Assembly: GCF_013343715.1 (NCBI RefSeq)
Contig: NZ_JABUNR010000007.1
Location: forward strand, 62,001-126,000
From: Mesobacillus harenae
Lineage (GTDB): Bacteria; Bacillota; Bacilli; Bacillales; Cytobacillaceae
Direction of reading: 5' to 3'
DNA length: 64,000 nt
The notes under the pieces are model-generated. The model was not told the DNA's origin. It saw only the letters and a program-made list of their open reading frames with translations, and ran no database searches. Position numbers and translations under genes: made by a program. Below are positions 16,991-25,028 of this stretch, in pieces. Numbering within the stretch: the first letter of the stretch is position 1; each line of letters begins with the position of its first letter.

Positions 16991-17149
16991 ATGCCAGTTT
17001 TACGAGATGCTGTTGAACAACAGAGAGCCTTTATCATCAAAAAACTGATTAAGGCTGGTATATTTAAACAGGCAGAACTTGACACAAGAACCCTTACATT
17101 GACGGACTTATTAAGCATTTACGAAAAGCATTTAAGTAGAAAAGAATAA
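16991..17149 (+). CDS. Small protein, Fur-regulated-basic-protein-A-like
   Basis: A 52-residue protein (begins MPVLRDAVEQQRAFIIKKLI, ends KHLSRKE). The pattern LRDAVE-x-x-R-x-F-I-I-x-K-L-I-x-A-G and a following L-T-L-T-D-L segment resemble the short Bacillus family named FbpA. In B. subtilis FbpA is Fur-controlled, but here the promoter carries TnrA-type boxes instead. It has an excellent ribosome site (AAAAGGAGG). It is the first gene of an operon with lrgA, 22 bp downstream. In B. subtilis a small TnrA-activated gene (ykzB) occupies the same place next to tnrA. Function unknown. Confidence 0.75.
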   Translation: MPVLRDAVEQQRAFIIKKLIKAGIFKQAELDTRTLTLTDLLSIYEKHLSRKE

Positions 17150-17171
17150 CTACCTATAAGGGGAGGAGAAT

Positions 17172-17534
17172 ATGAGGCTCTTAACAGAAATTATTTTCCT
17201 CTGCTTACTCTATAAGATTGGAACGGTTATAACCAATCTCCTTCAGATTAATATGCCGCCTGCATTCGCCGGCATGGGGATTCTATTCCTTTTACTGCAG
17301 GTTGGATGGATCAAACTAGAGTTCCTTGAAAAATCGAGCAATTTTTTCAGCCGCCATGTCATATTGTTTTTAATTCCGATTGTAGTTGGACTAATCAATT
17401 ACGGGAGCATGATTCTTCACTTCGGGTTTAAGTTCATTGCCGTAATTGCCTTTAGCAGCATTCTTGCGCTCTTTGTAACCGGCAGTATCATGAGAGGCAT
17501 TCAAAACAGGGGGAAGGTCCGTGAACTTAAATAG
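17172..17534 (+). CDS. lrgA: CidA/LrgA family membrane protein
   Basis: A 120-residue protein with four predicted membrane helices (about 3-20, 28-48, 58-78, 85-107). The LrgA-type pattern IGTVITNLLQINMPPAFAGMGILFLLLQVGWI is present. CidA/LrgA proteins pair with CidB/LrgB partners. They were described as holin/antiholin-like, and the B. subtilis pair PftAB works as a pyruvate transporter. The ATG follows GGGGAGGAG. It overlaps the following lrgB start by 14 bp, indicating translational coupling. The upstream promoter has TnrA-type boxes, an unusual setting for this family. Confidence 0.88.
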   Translation: MRLLTEIIFLCLLYKIGTVITNLLQINMPPAFAGMGILFLLLQVGWIKLEFLEKSSNFFSRHVILFLIPIVVGLINYGSMILHFGFKFIAVIAFSSILALFVTGSIMRGIQNRGKVRELK

Positions 17535-18204
17535 TATGATGATTTTCTCTTTTTTAACGATTATCTCGTATGGAATAGGTATTTTGCTCTTCAAAAGGCA
17601 ACAAACTTTCTGGCTAAATCCGATTATCATAAGCCCAATCCTCATCATTAGCTTTCTGCTTATAACCCATACAGATTATCAAATATACGAACATTCCACG
17701 AAGCCATTAAGCTACTTTATGGGTCCGCTGCAGGTAGCTTTAGCAATCCCGATGTTTAAGTATTGGAAGACCCTCAAAAAGCAGCTTTCGAGAATCGTGA
17801 TCAGTGTTTTCGCTGGCTCCTTCGCCGGAATAGCGAGTGCTGCTTTTATCGGACATTCCCTCGGCTTGGAGAGCTCAATCATTTTGTCAATGATACCTAA
17901 GTCAGCTACTGCACCTATTGCTTTGGAAGCTTCTATAGTGTTAGGAGGAATTCCTGAAATGACCGGAATGTTCGTAGTGTTTACTGGCATTTTCGGAATG
18001 CTCATAGGCCCTTCAATTTTGAAGTGGACTGGTATAAATAATAACGTCGACAAGGGATTAGCCATGGGGGCCACCGCCCAAATAATCGGGGCTGTTCATG
18101 CTTCAAAATGGGGAGAATCGGCTGGAGCGATGGGAATGGTCGGCATGCTTTTATCCGGACTGATGATCGGTTTATCGGCCCAATTTTTATCAGCTTTTCT
18201 ATAA
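17521..18204 (+). CDS. lrgB: LrgB/CidB family membrane protein
   Basis: A 227-residue polytopic protein with roughly seven membrane segments. The family landmarks are PLSYFMGPLQVALAIPMFKYW, MIPKSATAPIALEAS (about 136-150), IFGMLIGPSILKW and the alanine/glycine-rich stretch AMGATAQIIGAVHASKWGESAGAMG. It is the partner of LrgA and is expected to form a transport or export channel with it. The start is a GTG inside the end of lrgA behind GGGGGAAGG; an ATG five codons later is possible. The operon continues with a 48-residue gene. Confidence 0.88.
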   Translation: MNLNSMMIFSFLTIISYGIGILLFKRQQTFWLNPIIISPILIISFLLITHTDYQIYEHSTKPLSYFMGPLQVALAIPMFKYWKTLKKQLSRIVISVFAGSFAGIASAAFIGHSLGLESSIILSMIPKSATAPIALEASIVLGGIPEMTGMFVVFTGIFGMLIGPSILKWTGINNNVDKGLAMGATAQIIGAVHASKWGESAGAMGMVGMLLSGLMIGLSAQFLSAFL

Positions 18205-18231
18205 ATCAAAGGAAAGGGACGGGAATCAATT

Positions 18232-18378
18232 ATGGATAACAAGGAAACGATTGACTTGGCAATAAAAATTGTGGAACTCGACCTGTTAAGGGATCAGATA
18301 TGGGAGAGTTATGCAGCAAAAGCAGGAAACCAAGCTTATGAGCTATTGAGGAAAGTACAAAATAGCAGCAGCCAGTAA
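18232..18378 (+). CDS. Small acidic protein of unknown function
   Basis: A 48-residue frame (begins MDNKETIDLAIKIVELDLLR, ends KVQNSSSQ) predicted to be almost wholly helical. It follows lrgB by 27 bp on the same strand. The purine-rich GGAAAGGGACGGG upstream is a fair but not optimal ribosome site. I recognise no family. The codon pattern looks coding and the frame ends before a possible weak terminator (18412-18429), so it is likely the last gene of the TnrA-box operon. Confidence 0.6.
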   Translation: MDNKETIDLAIKIVELDLLRDQIWESYAAKAGNQAYELLRKVQNSSSQ

Positions 18379-18411
18379 AGCGGTCGGATAGTGAACTTCA
18401 AGGAGAACAGA

Positions 18412-18429
18412 CCATAAGGCTTGTTCTTC
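18412..18429 (+). terminator. Weak terminator of the lrgAB operon
   Basis: GGAGAACA / TGTTCTTC with one G-T pair and a short loop, followed by TTTTTGGTTT. Confidence 0.45.
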
Positions 18430-18504
18430 TTTTTGGTTTAATCTTCAAAGCTGAACTAGGAAATAATTGTAATAAGGGGCACCATAATGAACAAAAGCGC
18501 AACG

Positions 18505-18605
18505 GCCGTTAAGTAACGTATGACTTATCTTAGGGGACCGTGGGAGGTGCACTAGTCGCTGGAGCTGGATGTAACTTCGCATCTGATTATTCCATTCCTA
18601 AACCA
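18505..18605. repeat. Dispersed repeat family B, decayed copy
   Basis: GTGGGAGGTGCACTAGTCGC...GGAGCTGGATGTA resembles the CACTAGGCGCT...GGCTGGATGCAGA block of the better copy at 33269-33370. It lies just before the frameshifted FNT gene and may have displaced its promoter. Confidence 0.4.
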
Positions 18606-18619
18606 TAAAAAATATATGA

Positions 18620-19433
18620 TTGGTGGCTAGATTGGTGGAATCAAAGCCTTTACAGGTAGTCGAGCAGCTAGCTCTAAAGAAGCAGAAAATATACAGGCAA
18701 AGCATTCTCCGGTATGTGTTAAGATCGATGCTTGCGAGCATGTTTATTGGATTCGGAGTGATTGTTGCTTTTAAAACAGGAGGCTACTTTTATGCCGACC
18801 AATCACCGCTTACTTATCCTTTTGCAGCGATTACCTTTGGTGCAGCAATTATATTGATTGCTTACGGCGGCGGAGACCTATTTACCGGTAATACTTTTTA
18901 CTTTACATATGCAGCTTTGCGCAAAAAGATGCTCTGGCTAGATGTACTAAAACTGTGGACAGTAAGCTATGGCGGCAATATTATTGGAGCAGCAGCTTTT
19001 GCCTTTCTCATCTGGACAACAGGCTTATTTGACAGTTCCTCAGGCAGTGCTTTTTTGCTGAGTGTCGTAGAGAAAAAAATGCATGACCCTACTATGGAAC
19101 TTTTCTTCCGAGGTATCCTTTGTAACTGGCTTGTGTGTCTTGCATTTTTCATCCCATTGTCGCTAAAAGGAGATGGACCAAAGCTTTTCACGATGATGCT
19201 ATTTGTTTTTTGCTTTTTCATATCCGGCTATGAGCACAGCATTGCCAATATGTGTACCTTCGCAATTTGCCCTTGTCCTAAACCACCCAGGCACAATTTC
19301 CCTCGAAGGAGTCTTTCACAATCTTGTGCCCGTCACGTTAGGAAACTTGATCGGAGGCGCCATACTAATGGGCTGGATGTACTATTACGTTAACAAGCCA
19401 TTCCTAGAAGAAAAAAACAACACGGAACTATAA
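18620..19433 (+). pseudogene. Formate/nitrite transporter (FNT) family gene with a single-base frameshift
   Basis: Two overlapping frames together encode a FNT-family channel (FocA/NirC-like, about 270 residues). The first frame gives the N-terminal five-sixths (SMLASMFIGFGVIVAF, AYGGGDLFTGNTFY, FRGILCNWLVCLAFF, GYEHSIANMCTFAI). The second resumes exactly in register with the family (ALVLNHPGTISLEGVFHNLVPVTLGNLIGG) and runs to the stop. The frames join if one T is removed from TTT at 19266-19268. The start is uncertain: TTG at 18620, or GTG at 18635 giving MESKPLQVV. It is either a recent loss of function or a sequencing error in a short homopolymer. FNT proteins carry formate or nitrite, so a link to the nearby TnrA locus is plausible. 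Confidence 0.85.
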
Positions 19434-19585
19434 AAGCGGAGCCGACTGCTCAGAAACGAGCTTACTGGAGGCTCCGACAAAGAAGCGTTCTTTGCTTCTG
19501 CTGGAGGAGCTGAAGTTTGCCGAGTTTCTAGGAGGCGCAGCTCGATAAATAAGAGCGGAGCCGGCTGCTCAATTTCCAAAAGTGC
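19434..19585. repeat. Dispersed repeat family A, well-preserved copy
   Basis: Begins GCGGAGCCGACTGCTCAGAA, has a GAAGCG...GCTTC core and ends CTAGGAGGCGCAGCTCGA, followed by the start of a second copy. It closely matches the copy beginning near 2891. Confidence 0.8.
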
Positions 19586-19607
19586 TGAGGCTGGTCAGAA
19601 CCTTAAC

Positions 19608-19651
19608 AAAAAAACTGCCTTTGATTCCATTTAGGAATCAGGCAGTTTTTT
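19608..19651. terminator. Bidirectional terminator
   Basis: AAAAAACTGCCT...GATTCC, a five-base loop, GGAATC...AGGCAGTTTTTT, directly at the 3' end of the TPR-dynamin gene. Confidence 0.88.
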
Positions 19652-19655
19652 ATAA

Positions 19656-22406
19656 TTAAAGATTATTCGCTTTGACTCTCGGCGCTTTATCCGCTTCTGA
19701 CATCCACTCATACTGGCGAAGCCTCACTTCGAACAACTTTAAAGGATCTCGGTAAACCTCTGGATTTGATTTCATCAGTGCAAGTGAATCTTGGCTGGTC
19801 TTCATATCCTCCTTCACCTCTTGTATCGTTTCATTCAAGTTATGAAAAGGCTCGCGAAAGAACAGAACCAGGTCACGTTCTAAGGAATTCTCGAAAAGTT
19901 CAAACTGCTGCATGAACTTATTAGTGATCGTCTCAGCTACTTCATTGAAATCTTCATTTTCAACAAACTGTTTATACCGATTATATAACATGGATTTATT
20001 CTGCGGGATTGCACCCAGCAATTTACCGGCACTCTTAAGTAAAAAATGCGATGGATTAAATCGGAGTAAAATATTAACAGGTTCCATTTGATACCCGCTT
20101 GTCATTCGATCAGCATCTCGGCTCCAATCTTCGAGAACCTTGAAATCACACTTAAGCCTTAACCGTTCTTCCTCAAACAAAGTATTAAAGCCTTCAGCCA
20201 TTTCATCTAAATAGGCTTGGCTTTCATTAAATTCACCTCTGGAAAAACCGATCCAGTTGTTCATTTCTGTATAAACCCTTGGAAGTACCGCAGTCTGGAT
20301 ATGAGACTTGATTCGGGTATTCATATCATCATTTAACTCTTGGTCAATTTTGCCGAAATCACTATCCTCTGAGATGGTTTCTGCACTCCCTTTTAAGAGC
20401 TCAGGAATTTGGCTCTTTAGCTCATCCCTTATGATCTCTTTCATTGCCGAGTAAGATTTTTTAATTGAACGGACTTTTTCATGCTGCAAATCCTCAAGCT
20501 GATGGACAGCTCCGTTTAACTTGGACGTAATATCTTCATCCCATTTGATTGACTCGGTAAGCCCACTTTCTATCTCAGTTCGTTTATCAAGCAAATAATG
20601 AATAGATTTACGAATAAAGAAGAGCAGCTTTCGGATGCGCTCAGTCTCAATAACACGATCTTGAGTGTACAGGGATATAAACTGTGACAAATCTTCCAGC
20701 TGCTGGCTGCTTTCGTATCTCGCAGAAAAAGCGAATACCTCTGCCCCTGGGAATACTTCATTCACTTTTTCTGAAGTATCATCAATTAACTGAGCAGCTG
20801 CTATTTCACCCGAAATCGAATCAAGATTCGTCAGCAGAATGTGAATTCTCAATTCAGGGGATTGTTTATGAACCTGCGATAGCAAATCCATCTCTCTCCC
20901 ATTGATGGGCTTGTTTGCATCAACGACATACAATAAGCTGTCTGCAAATCCGGTATAGCGGAAAAGCTCATTTCTGGTAAAATAAGTGCCATCCAGTTCT
21001 GGTGTGTCCATTACAGTGAGTTTATTTTCTTTTAAAAATGGCGCAGCGAGCCCAAACTCAAATAGCGAGCCTGAAGGATTCCGGTCAGCTGCCGCTTTAA
21101 GTTCTGCGGGCTCTGTAATTTCTCTAATTTCAACATCGGTAATTTGAATAACAGAGGCCTCTTGATTATCCTTGAAAACTCTAACTGCCGAACTCGCCTC
21201 TTCTGACAAACCGTTCCCCAGAATTGAATTGATCAAAGAAGATTTACCGCTGCCTTGGGTGCCGGCAATTAGCAAATGATGAGTGGTTAGGTTTGCCACC
21301 TCACGAATGATCCACTCCAGTCTGTTAGCAACCTGAAGATTGTGATCTTTAGCCCAGCCAGTTAGTGAGTCAAATAGCTGCAAGGCTTTTTCATCTGCAT
21401 GTGTGTAACTCTGGGCGCGCCCGATAAGGAACTCTGCTTCCTGCATGGCAATTGCACTAAGGCTAGATGGAAACATTTCATTCCAAGATAAAACAGCAGC
21501 TGCTGCTGCCAGTTCCTGCGCAGAGTCCGTAACTTTAATCCAGCTTGTTAACAGGAGAGGAATAATTCCTTCCAGCGATTTAAGCTTAATTTTACCGCTA
21601 ATCAACTCTAAATAAGTATCCTTAAACAAAGCTGACAAATCATGCCAGTCGCCTGACCGAGAAGCCTCCGTCCCTGCCAGAATTCGATGCATCTCTTTTA
21701 ACCATGAAAAATAGAAATCGGTACCCTTGTAACCGATCCACAGAGACACGGCAAGCTGTTCAAATCTAGTGGGATCCAGCCGGTACAGCTCTGTTAAGAC
21801 TTGTGTAAAATAGCCTGGTTCGACCGTATTGGTTCGTCCTTCTTCTGCATAGGCCTTTAGAATATCGTACCAAAGGGGGGACTCGGTTCGAAGAGCTTCA
21901 TTAACAGCAAGTTCAATAGCATTTCCCCAGTCCTGATGATCTTCAAAAAATGCTCGTGCAAGCTCTGTAACATTAGAATAGTCAGGTTTAAGAGATACAG
22001 CTTTTTTGATCATTTTAACAGCAGCATCATATTTATTTTCCTCGCTATACAGCCAAAACAAACGAAGAGAAACTTCAGTATTAAGGATATCATTGTCTGA
22101 TTTAACAGATTTATATATGCCTTCTGCAGTCGATAAGCAGTCTAATTCAAAATAGGCATCAGCAACATTCTTTTTTGCCCAAGGTTCAAGTTCATTCGAA
22201 ATGTTCTCCCATTTAAAAATTGCAGTTTCATAGTCCTTGTTGTGGAAATACACCTCACCCTGGGCAAAGCGTATATAACTTAGATCCGGCAATTCCTTTT
22301 GCTGCTCTGCCATATAAATAGCACCAAGCACCCGTACCGGATGAATTTTTTCATTTTCTTCCATATACGCTTCGTAATATGACTTCCTAATTAGTTGATT
22401 TTCCAC
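19656..22406 (-). CDS. TPR-dynamin-like GTPase fusion protein
   Basis: A 916-residue cytosolic or membrane-peripheral protein. The N-terminal third has tetratricopeptide-like helical pairs (residues about 40-250: FAQGEVYFHNKDYETAIFKW, WLYSEENKYDAAVKMIKKAV). A dynamin-type GTPase follows: P-loop GTQGSGKSS at about 382-390, switch II MDTPELDG at about 456 and a TNLD base-specificity motif near 516. The C-terminal 350 residues are helical and coiled-coil-like, as in bacterial dynamin stalks. The exact function of this architecture in Bacillus is not known to me; bacterial dynamins are linked to membrane remodelling and stress or phage tolerance. The GTG start has a modest ribosome site. It is monocistronic, with the recQ gene upstream on the same strand but 376 bp away. 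Confidence 0.8.
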   Translation of the reverse strand: MENQLIRKSYYEAYMEENEKIHPVRVLGAIYMAEQQKELPDLSYIRFAQGEVYFHNKDYETAIFKWENISNELEPWAKKNVADAYFELDCLSTAEGIYKSVKSDNDILNTEVSLRLFWLYSEENKYDAAVKMIKKAVSLKPDYSNVTELARAFFEDHQDWGNAIELAVNEALRTESPLWYDILKAYAEEGRTNTVEPGYFTQVLTELYRLDPTRFEQLAVSLWIGYKGTDFYFSWLKEMHRILAGTEASRSGDWHDLSALFKDTYLELISGKIKLKSLEGIIPLLLTSWIKVTDSAQELAAAAAVLSWNEMFPSSLSAIAMQEAEFLIGRAQSYTHADEKALQLFDSLTGWAKDHNLQVANRLEWIIREVANLTTHHLLIAGTQGSGKSSLINSILGNGLSEEASSAVRVFKDNQEASVIQITDVEIREITEPAELKAAADRNPSGSLFEFGLAAPFLKENKLTVMDTPELDGTYFTRNELFRYTGFADSLLYVVDANKPINGREMDLLSQVHKQSPELRIHILLTNLDSISGEIAAAQLIDDTSEKVNEVFPGAEVFAFSARYESSQQLEDLSQFISLYTQDRVIETERIRKLLFFIRKSIHYLLDKRTEIESGLTESIKWDEDITSKLNGAVHQLEDLQHEKVRSIKKSYSAMKEIIRDELKSQIPELLKGSAETISEDSDFGKIDQELNDDMNTRIKSHIQTAVLPRVYTEMNNWIGFSRGEFNESQAYLDEMAEGFNTLFEEERLRLKCDFKVLEDWSRDADRMTSGYQMEPVNILLRFNPSHFLLKSAGKLLGAIPQNKSMLYNRYKQFVENEDFNEVAETITNKFMQQFELFENSLERDLVLFFREPFHNLNETIQEVKEDMKTSQDSLALMKSNPEVYRDPLKLFEVRLRQYEWMSEADKAPRVKANNL

Positions 22407-22782
22407 AGGCCTCTGCTCCTCAGTTACATATTTGAAATTGAAACCAATTATTATTATGTAATAAAGATATGATTATTCCATATTAGGCTCAGAACAACCG
22501 GTATCCCTTTATTGTAACAAACTTATTTAATCACTAGGTTTCAGTTGTCTTAAATTTTCAAGACAGAATAGAATTCGGCTGTAAAAATTGTTATATGACC
22601 GCAGAAATTCATTATATATATAAGAATTCGGCTGACTGGCAAAACGGCTAGTCAAAACTTTGACTTCTAAAGATAGAGCCTAACCCTAAGATACCCCGGA
22701 ACTTTTTGAAACAAACTAAGGAGGCTTGTCCAGACCGCTTAACAAGAAGTCGGAAACAAGCCTCCTATAGATTCAGTTAAAT
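22407..22782. other. Intergenic region holding the recQ terminator
   Basis: A/T-rich sequence with two copies of GAATTCGGCTG (about 22571 and 22625) and the long recQ terminator. I found no small gene or clear promoter pair. Confidence 0.4.
22719..22766 (-). terminator. Terminator of recQ
   Basis: Perfect 11-bp outer stem AGGAGGCTTGT / ACAAGCCTCCT with a 26-base loop. On the minus strand it is followed by a T-rich stretch. Confidence 0.65.
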
Positions 22783-24900
22783 TTATTTTATCGTATAAAG
22801 GTAAGCCTTTATCATAAAGTAGGTAACTTCTGTCGGCAGCAATTCTTTAATAGGCTTTAATCGTTCCCGGCCAGCCTTCTGTACGGCATCTGCTAACAAA
22901 GTCAAATGTTCCGGTGAAATAAAACTGGCAAAATCGACCTCCATCCCATCTTGACGGCACTGGAGCAGGTGGTTTTCAACAGTACTAGCAGCCAGCTGTC
23001 TCTGCTCGGCTATCTCATCTATTGAGAGCTTCTCTAGATAAAGTTTGTAGGTTTCCAAGTGAGAGTCAGTAATCGTTTTCTTTGCCGGCTTTTTCACTTC
23101 GGTGACGGCTTCAAGATCAGGCGTCCGGTTAGGATTAGCCTCACAATATGCCACAATCTCATTAATAAACGACTCTCCGTATTTATTAAACTTATGTTCC
23201 CCCACACCGCTAACCGCCAGAAACTCATTTTTTGAACGTGGCAGCTTTAAGCACATATCTTTAAGGGTTGTATCGGAGAAAACAACAAATGGAGGTACTT
23301 TTTCCGACGCTGCAAGCTTTTTCCTTAAGTCTCTTAGCTGTTCGAATAAAGGATCTTCTGAGCTCACTTCCCGTATTTGGACAGCTTCTTTCCTCTTGAC
23401 AGGTTTGTTCCCAAGCAGCACTTCCCGGCCATTTGGAGTCACAAAAATAGTCGGGTAGGTTCCATGCTCTACTCCAATAAGCTCTGCTGATATTAAAAAT
23501 TCAATAAAGCTTCCTGCCTCACTGGCGCTTTTATCTTTCATTATTCCGTAAGTGGACAACGTATTAAAGCCAAGCTCGCTGATTTTTTTATTTTTTGAAC
23601 CTGTTAGTACCTGTGAAGTGATGTTTTTGCCAAATCGCTGCCCCATCCGGATTATGCATGAAAGTACCATTTGAGCCTCTTTTGTCACATCTATGCTTGA
23701 CCGGGCATCCGTACAATTTCCGCACCGGCCGCAATCAGATGTTTCTGTTTCGCCAAAGTATCGCAAAATATTAGCCTGCAAGCAGCCTTCAGTATGACAG
23801 TAATCAGCCATAAGCTGTAGTTTTTCAAGTTCTTGTGAAATTCGATTTCGATCAGGAGCTTGATCTATGATGAACCGCTGGATCTGGACATCCTGAGCTG
23901 AATATAGAAGAACACATTCACTATTTAAACCGTCTCGCCCAGCACGGCCTGCTTCCTGATAGTAGCTCTCCATATTTTTCGGCATTTGAAAATGGAGGAC
24001 ATAGCGAATATTCGATTTATCAATGCCCATTCCGAATGCCGAGGTAGCAACCATAATGGAAGCCTCGTCATTGAGAAAGCGTTCTTGTTCGTTCATTCGG
24101 TCGCTGTCATTCATACCAGCATGATACCTCGCTGCATTAATCCCGCCTCTAAGCAGCCGTTCATATAGCTGATCGACCGTTTTTCTTGTTGCCGCATAGA
24201 TGATACCCGCTTCTTTTTCGTTCTTTTTAATGTAATTTTTAACAAATGTAAGCCGATCCTGACCTTTTACAACAGAGAAGCTAAGGTTCTCACGTTCGAA
24301 ACCTGTAATAACTGTGTTTTGTTCATTGATGTCTAAGCTATCGCAAATATCCTCACGCACCTTTGGTGTAGCTGTTGCCGTGAGGGCCAGCGTAACCGGT
24401 CGTCCAGGAAGACTGCTGATCATCCTTTGTATATTACGATAGCTTGGTCTAAAGTCATGGCCCCATTGCGATATACAGTGGGCTTCATCAACTGCTATCA
24501 GCGAGATTTCCATATCCTGCAGCTCAAGCATAAAATCATAAGCATCAAGCCGTTCTGGTGCTATATAGAGCAGTTTGAGCTTTCCTTCCTTTGCTGCCTG
24601 GAGCCGCTCATATGCCTCTTTGGCACTTATCGAGCTATTAATAAACGCGGCAGGTATTCCAACTTGGATCAGTGTGTCCACCTGATCCTTCATTAAAGAA
24701 ATGAGCGGAGATATCACAATCGTCGTTCCCGGAAGAACCAGCGCAGGGATTTGGTAACAAATCGATTTCCCTCCGCCCGTTGGCATTACACAAGCAGTAT
24801 TTTTACCTTCTAAAACCGACCGGATTGCTGTTTCCTGCCCGCTGCGGAATGTATTATATCCAAAATAACTTTGTAAATATTGTTGTGCTTGTTCGAACAA
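22783..24900 (-). CDS. recQ: ATP-dependent DNA helicase RecQ
   Basis: A 705-residue superfamily 2 helicase for DNA repair and recombination. Motif I is MPTGGGKSICYQ, motif II is AVDEAHCISQWGHDFRP and motif VI is QEAGRAGRDG. The RQC zinc cluster shows C-x16-C-x2-C-x2-C (SDCGRCGNC). An HRDC domain follows (SKNEFLAVSGVGEHKFNKYG), then a C-terminal helix-turn-helix segment (SIDEIAEQRQLAASTVENHLLQ). This is the full RecQ layout, longer than B. subtilis RecS. A TTG start was chosen because GGGAGGAAG precedes it; an upstream open extension of 33 residues is not family-like. Confidence 0.95.
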   Translation of the reverse strand: MFEQAQQYLQSYFGYNTFRSGQETAIRSVLEGKNTACVMPTGGGKSICYQIPALVLPGTTIVISPLISLMKDQVDTLIQVGIPAAFINSSISAKEAYERLQAAKEGKLKLLYIAPERLDAYDFMLELQDMEISLIAVDEAHCISQWGHDFRPSYRNIQRMISSLPGRPVTLALTATATPKVREDICDSLDINEQNTVITGFERENLSFSVVKGQDRLTFVKNYIKKNEKEAGIIYAATRKTVDQLYERLLRGGINAARYHAGMNDSDRMNEQERFLNDEASIMVATSAFGMGIDKSNIRYVLHFQMPKNMESYYQEAGRAGRDGLNSECVLLYSAQDVQIQRFIIDQAPDRNRISQELEKLQLMADYCHTEGCLQANILRYFGETETSDCGRCGNCTDARSSIDVTKEAQMVLSCIIRMGQRFGKNITSQVLTGSKNKKISELGFNTLSTYGIMKDKSASEAGSFIEFLISAELIGVEHGTYPTIFVTPNGREVLLGNKPVKRKEAVQIREVSSEDPLFEQLRDLRKKLAASEKVPPFVVFSDTTLKDMCLKLPRSKNEFLAVSGVGEHKFNKYGESFINEIVAYCEANPNRTPDLEAVTEVKKPAKKTITDSHLETYKLYLEKLSIDEIAEQRQLAASTVENHLLQCRQDGMEVDFASFISPEHLTLLADAVQKAGRERLKPIKELLPTEVTYFMIKAYLYTIK

Positions 24901-24982
24901 GGAGACTTCCTCCCTCTCTATAAAACTATAAAATAACCTTAACTTTTTTAAAGGAAAATAACAACATTCTCTTAAGCAAATA

Positions 24983-25028
24983 AAGGTGACAGGCACCATC
25001 CAGTTTTCTGGATGGTGCCTGTCACCTT
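24983..25028 (-). terminator. Long perfect inverted repeat acting as terminator of the MFS gene
   Basis: Two 21-bp perfectly complementary arms (beginning AAGGTGACAGGCACC) flank a four-base TTTT loop and overlap the MFS stop codon. GGTGACAGGCACC hairpins recur in many Bacillus genomes. No T-run follows at once, so termination strength is uncertain. Confidence 0.65.

Noticed and set aside
24983-25028. Insertion-sequence end
   Set aside because: The long inverted repeat stands alone, overlaps a stop codon and matches the GGTGACAGGCACC hairpins common in Bacillus intergenic regions.
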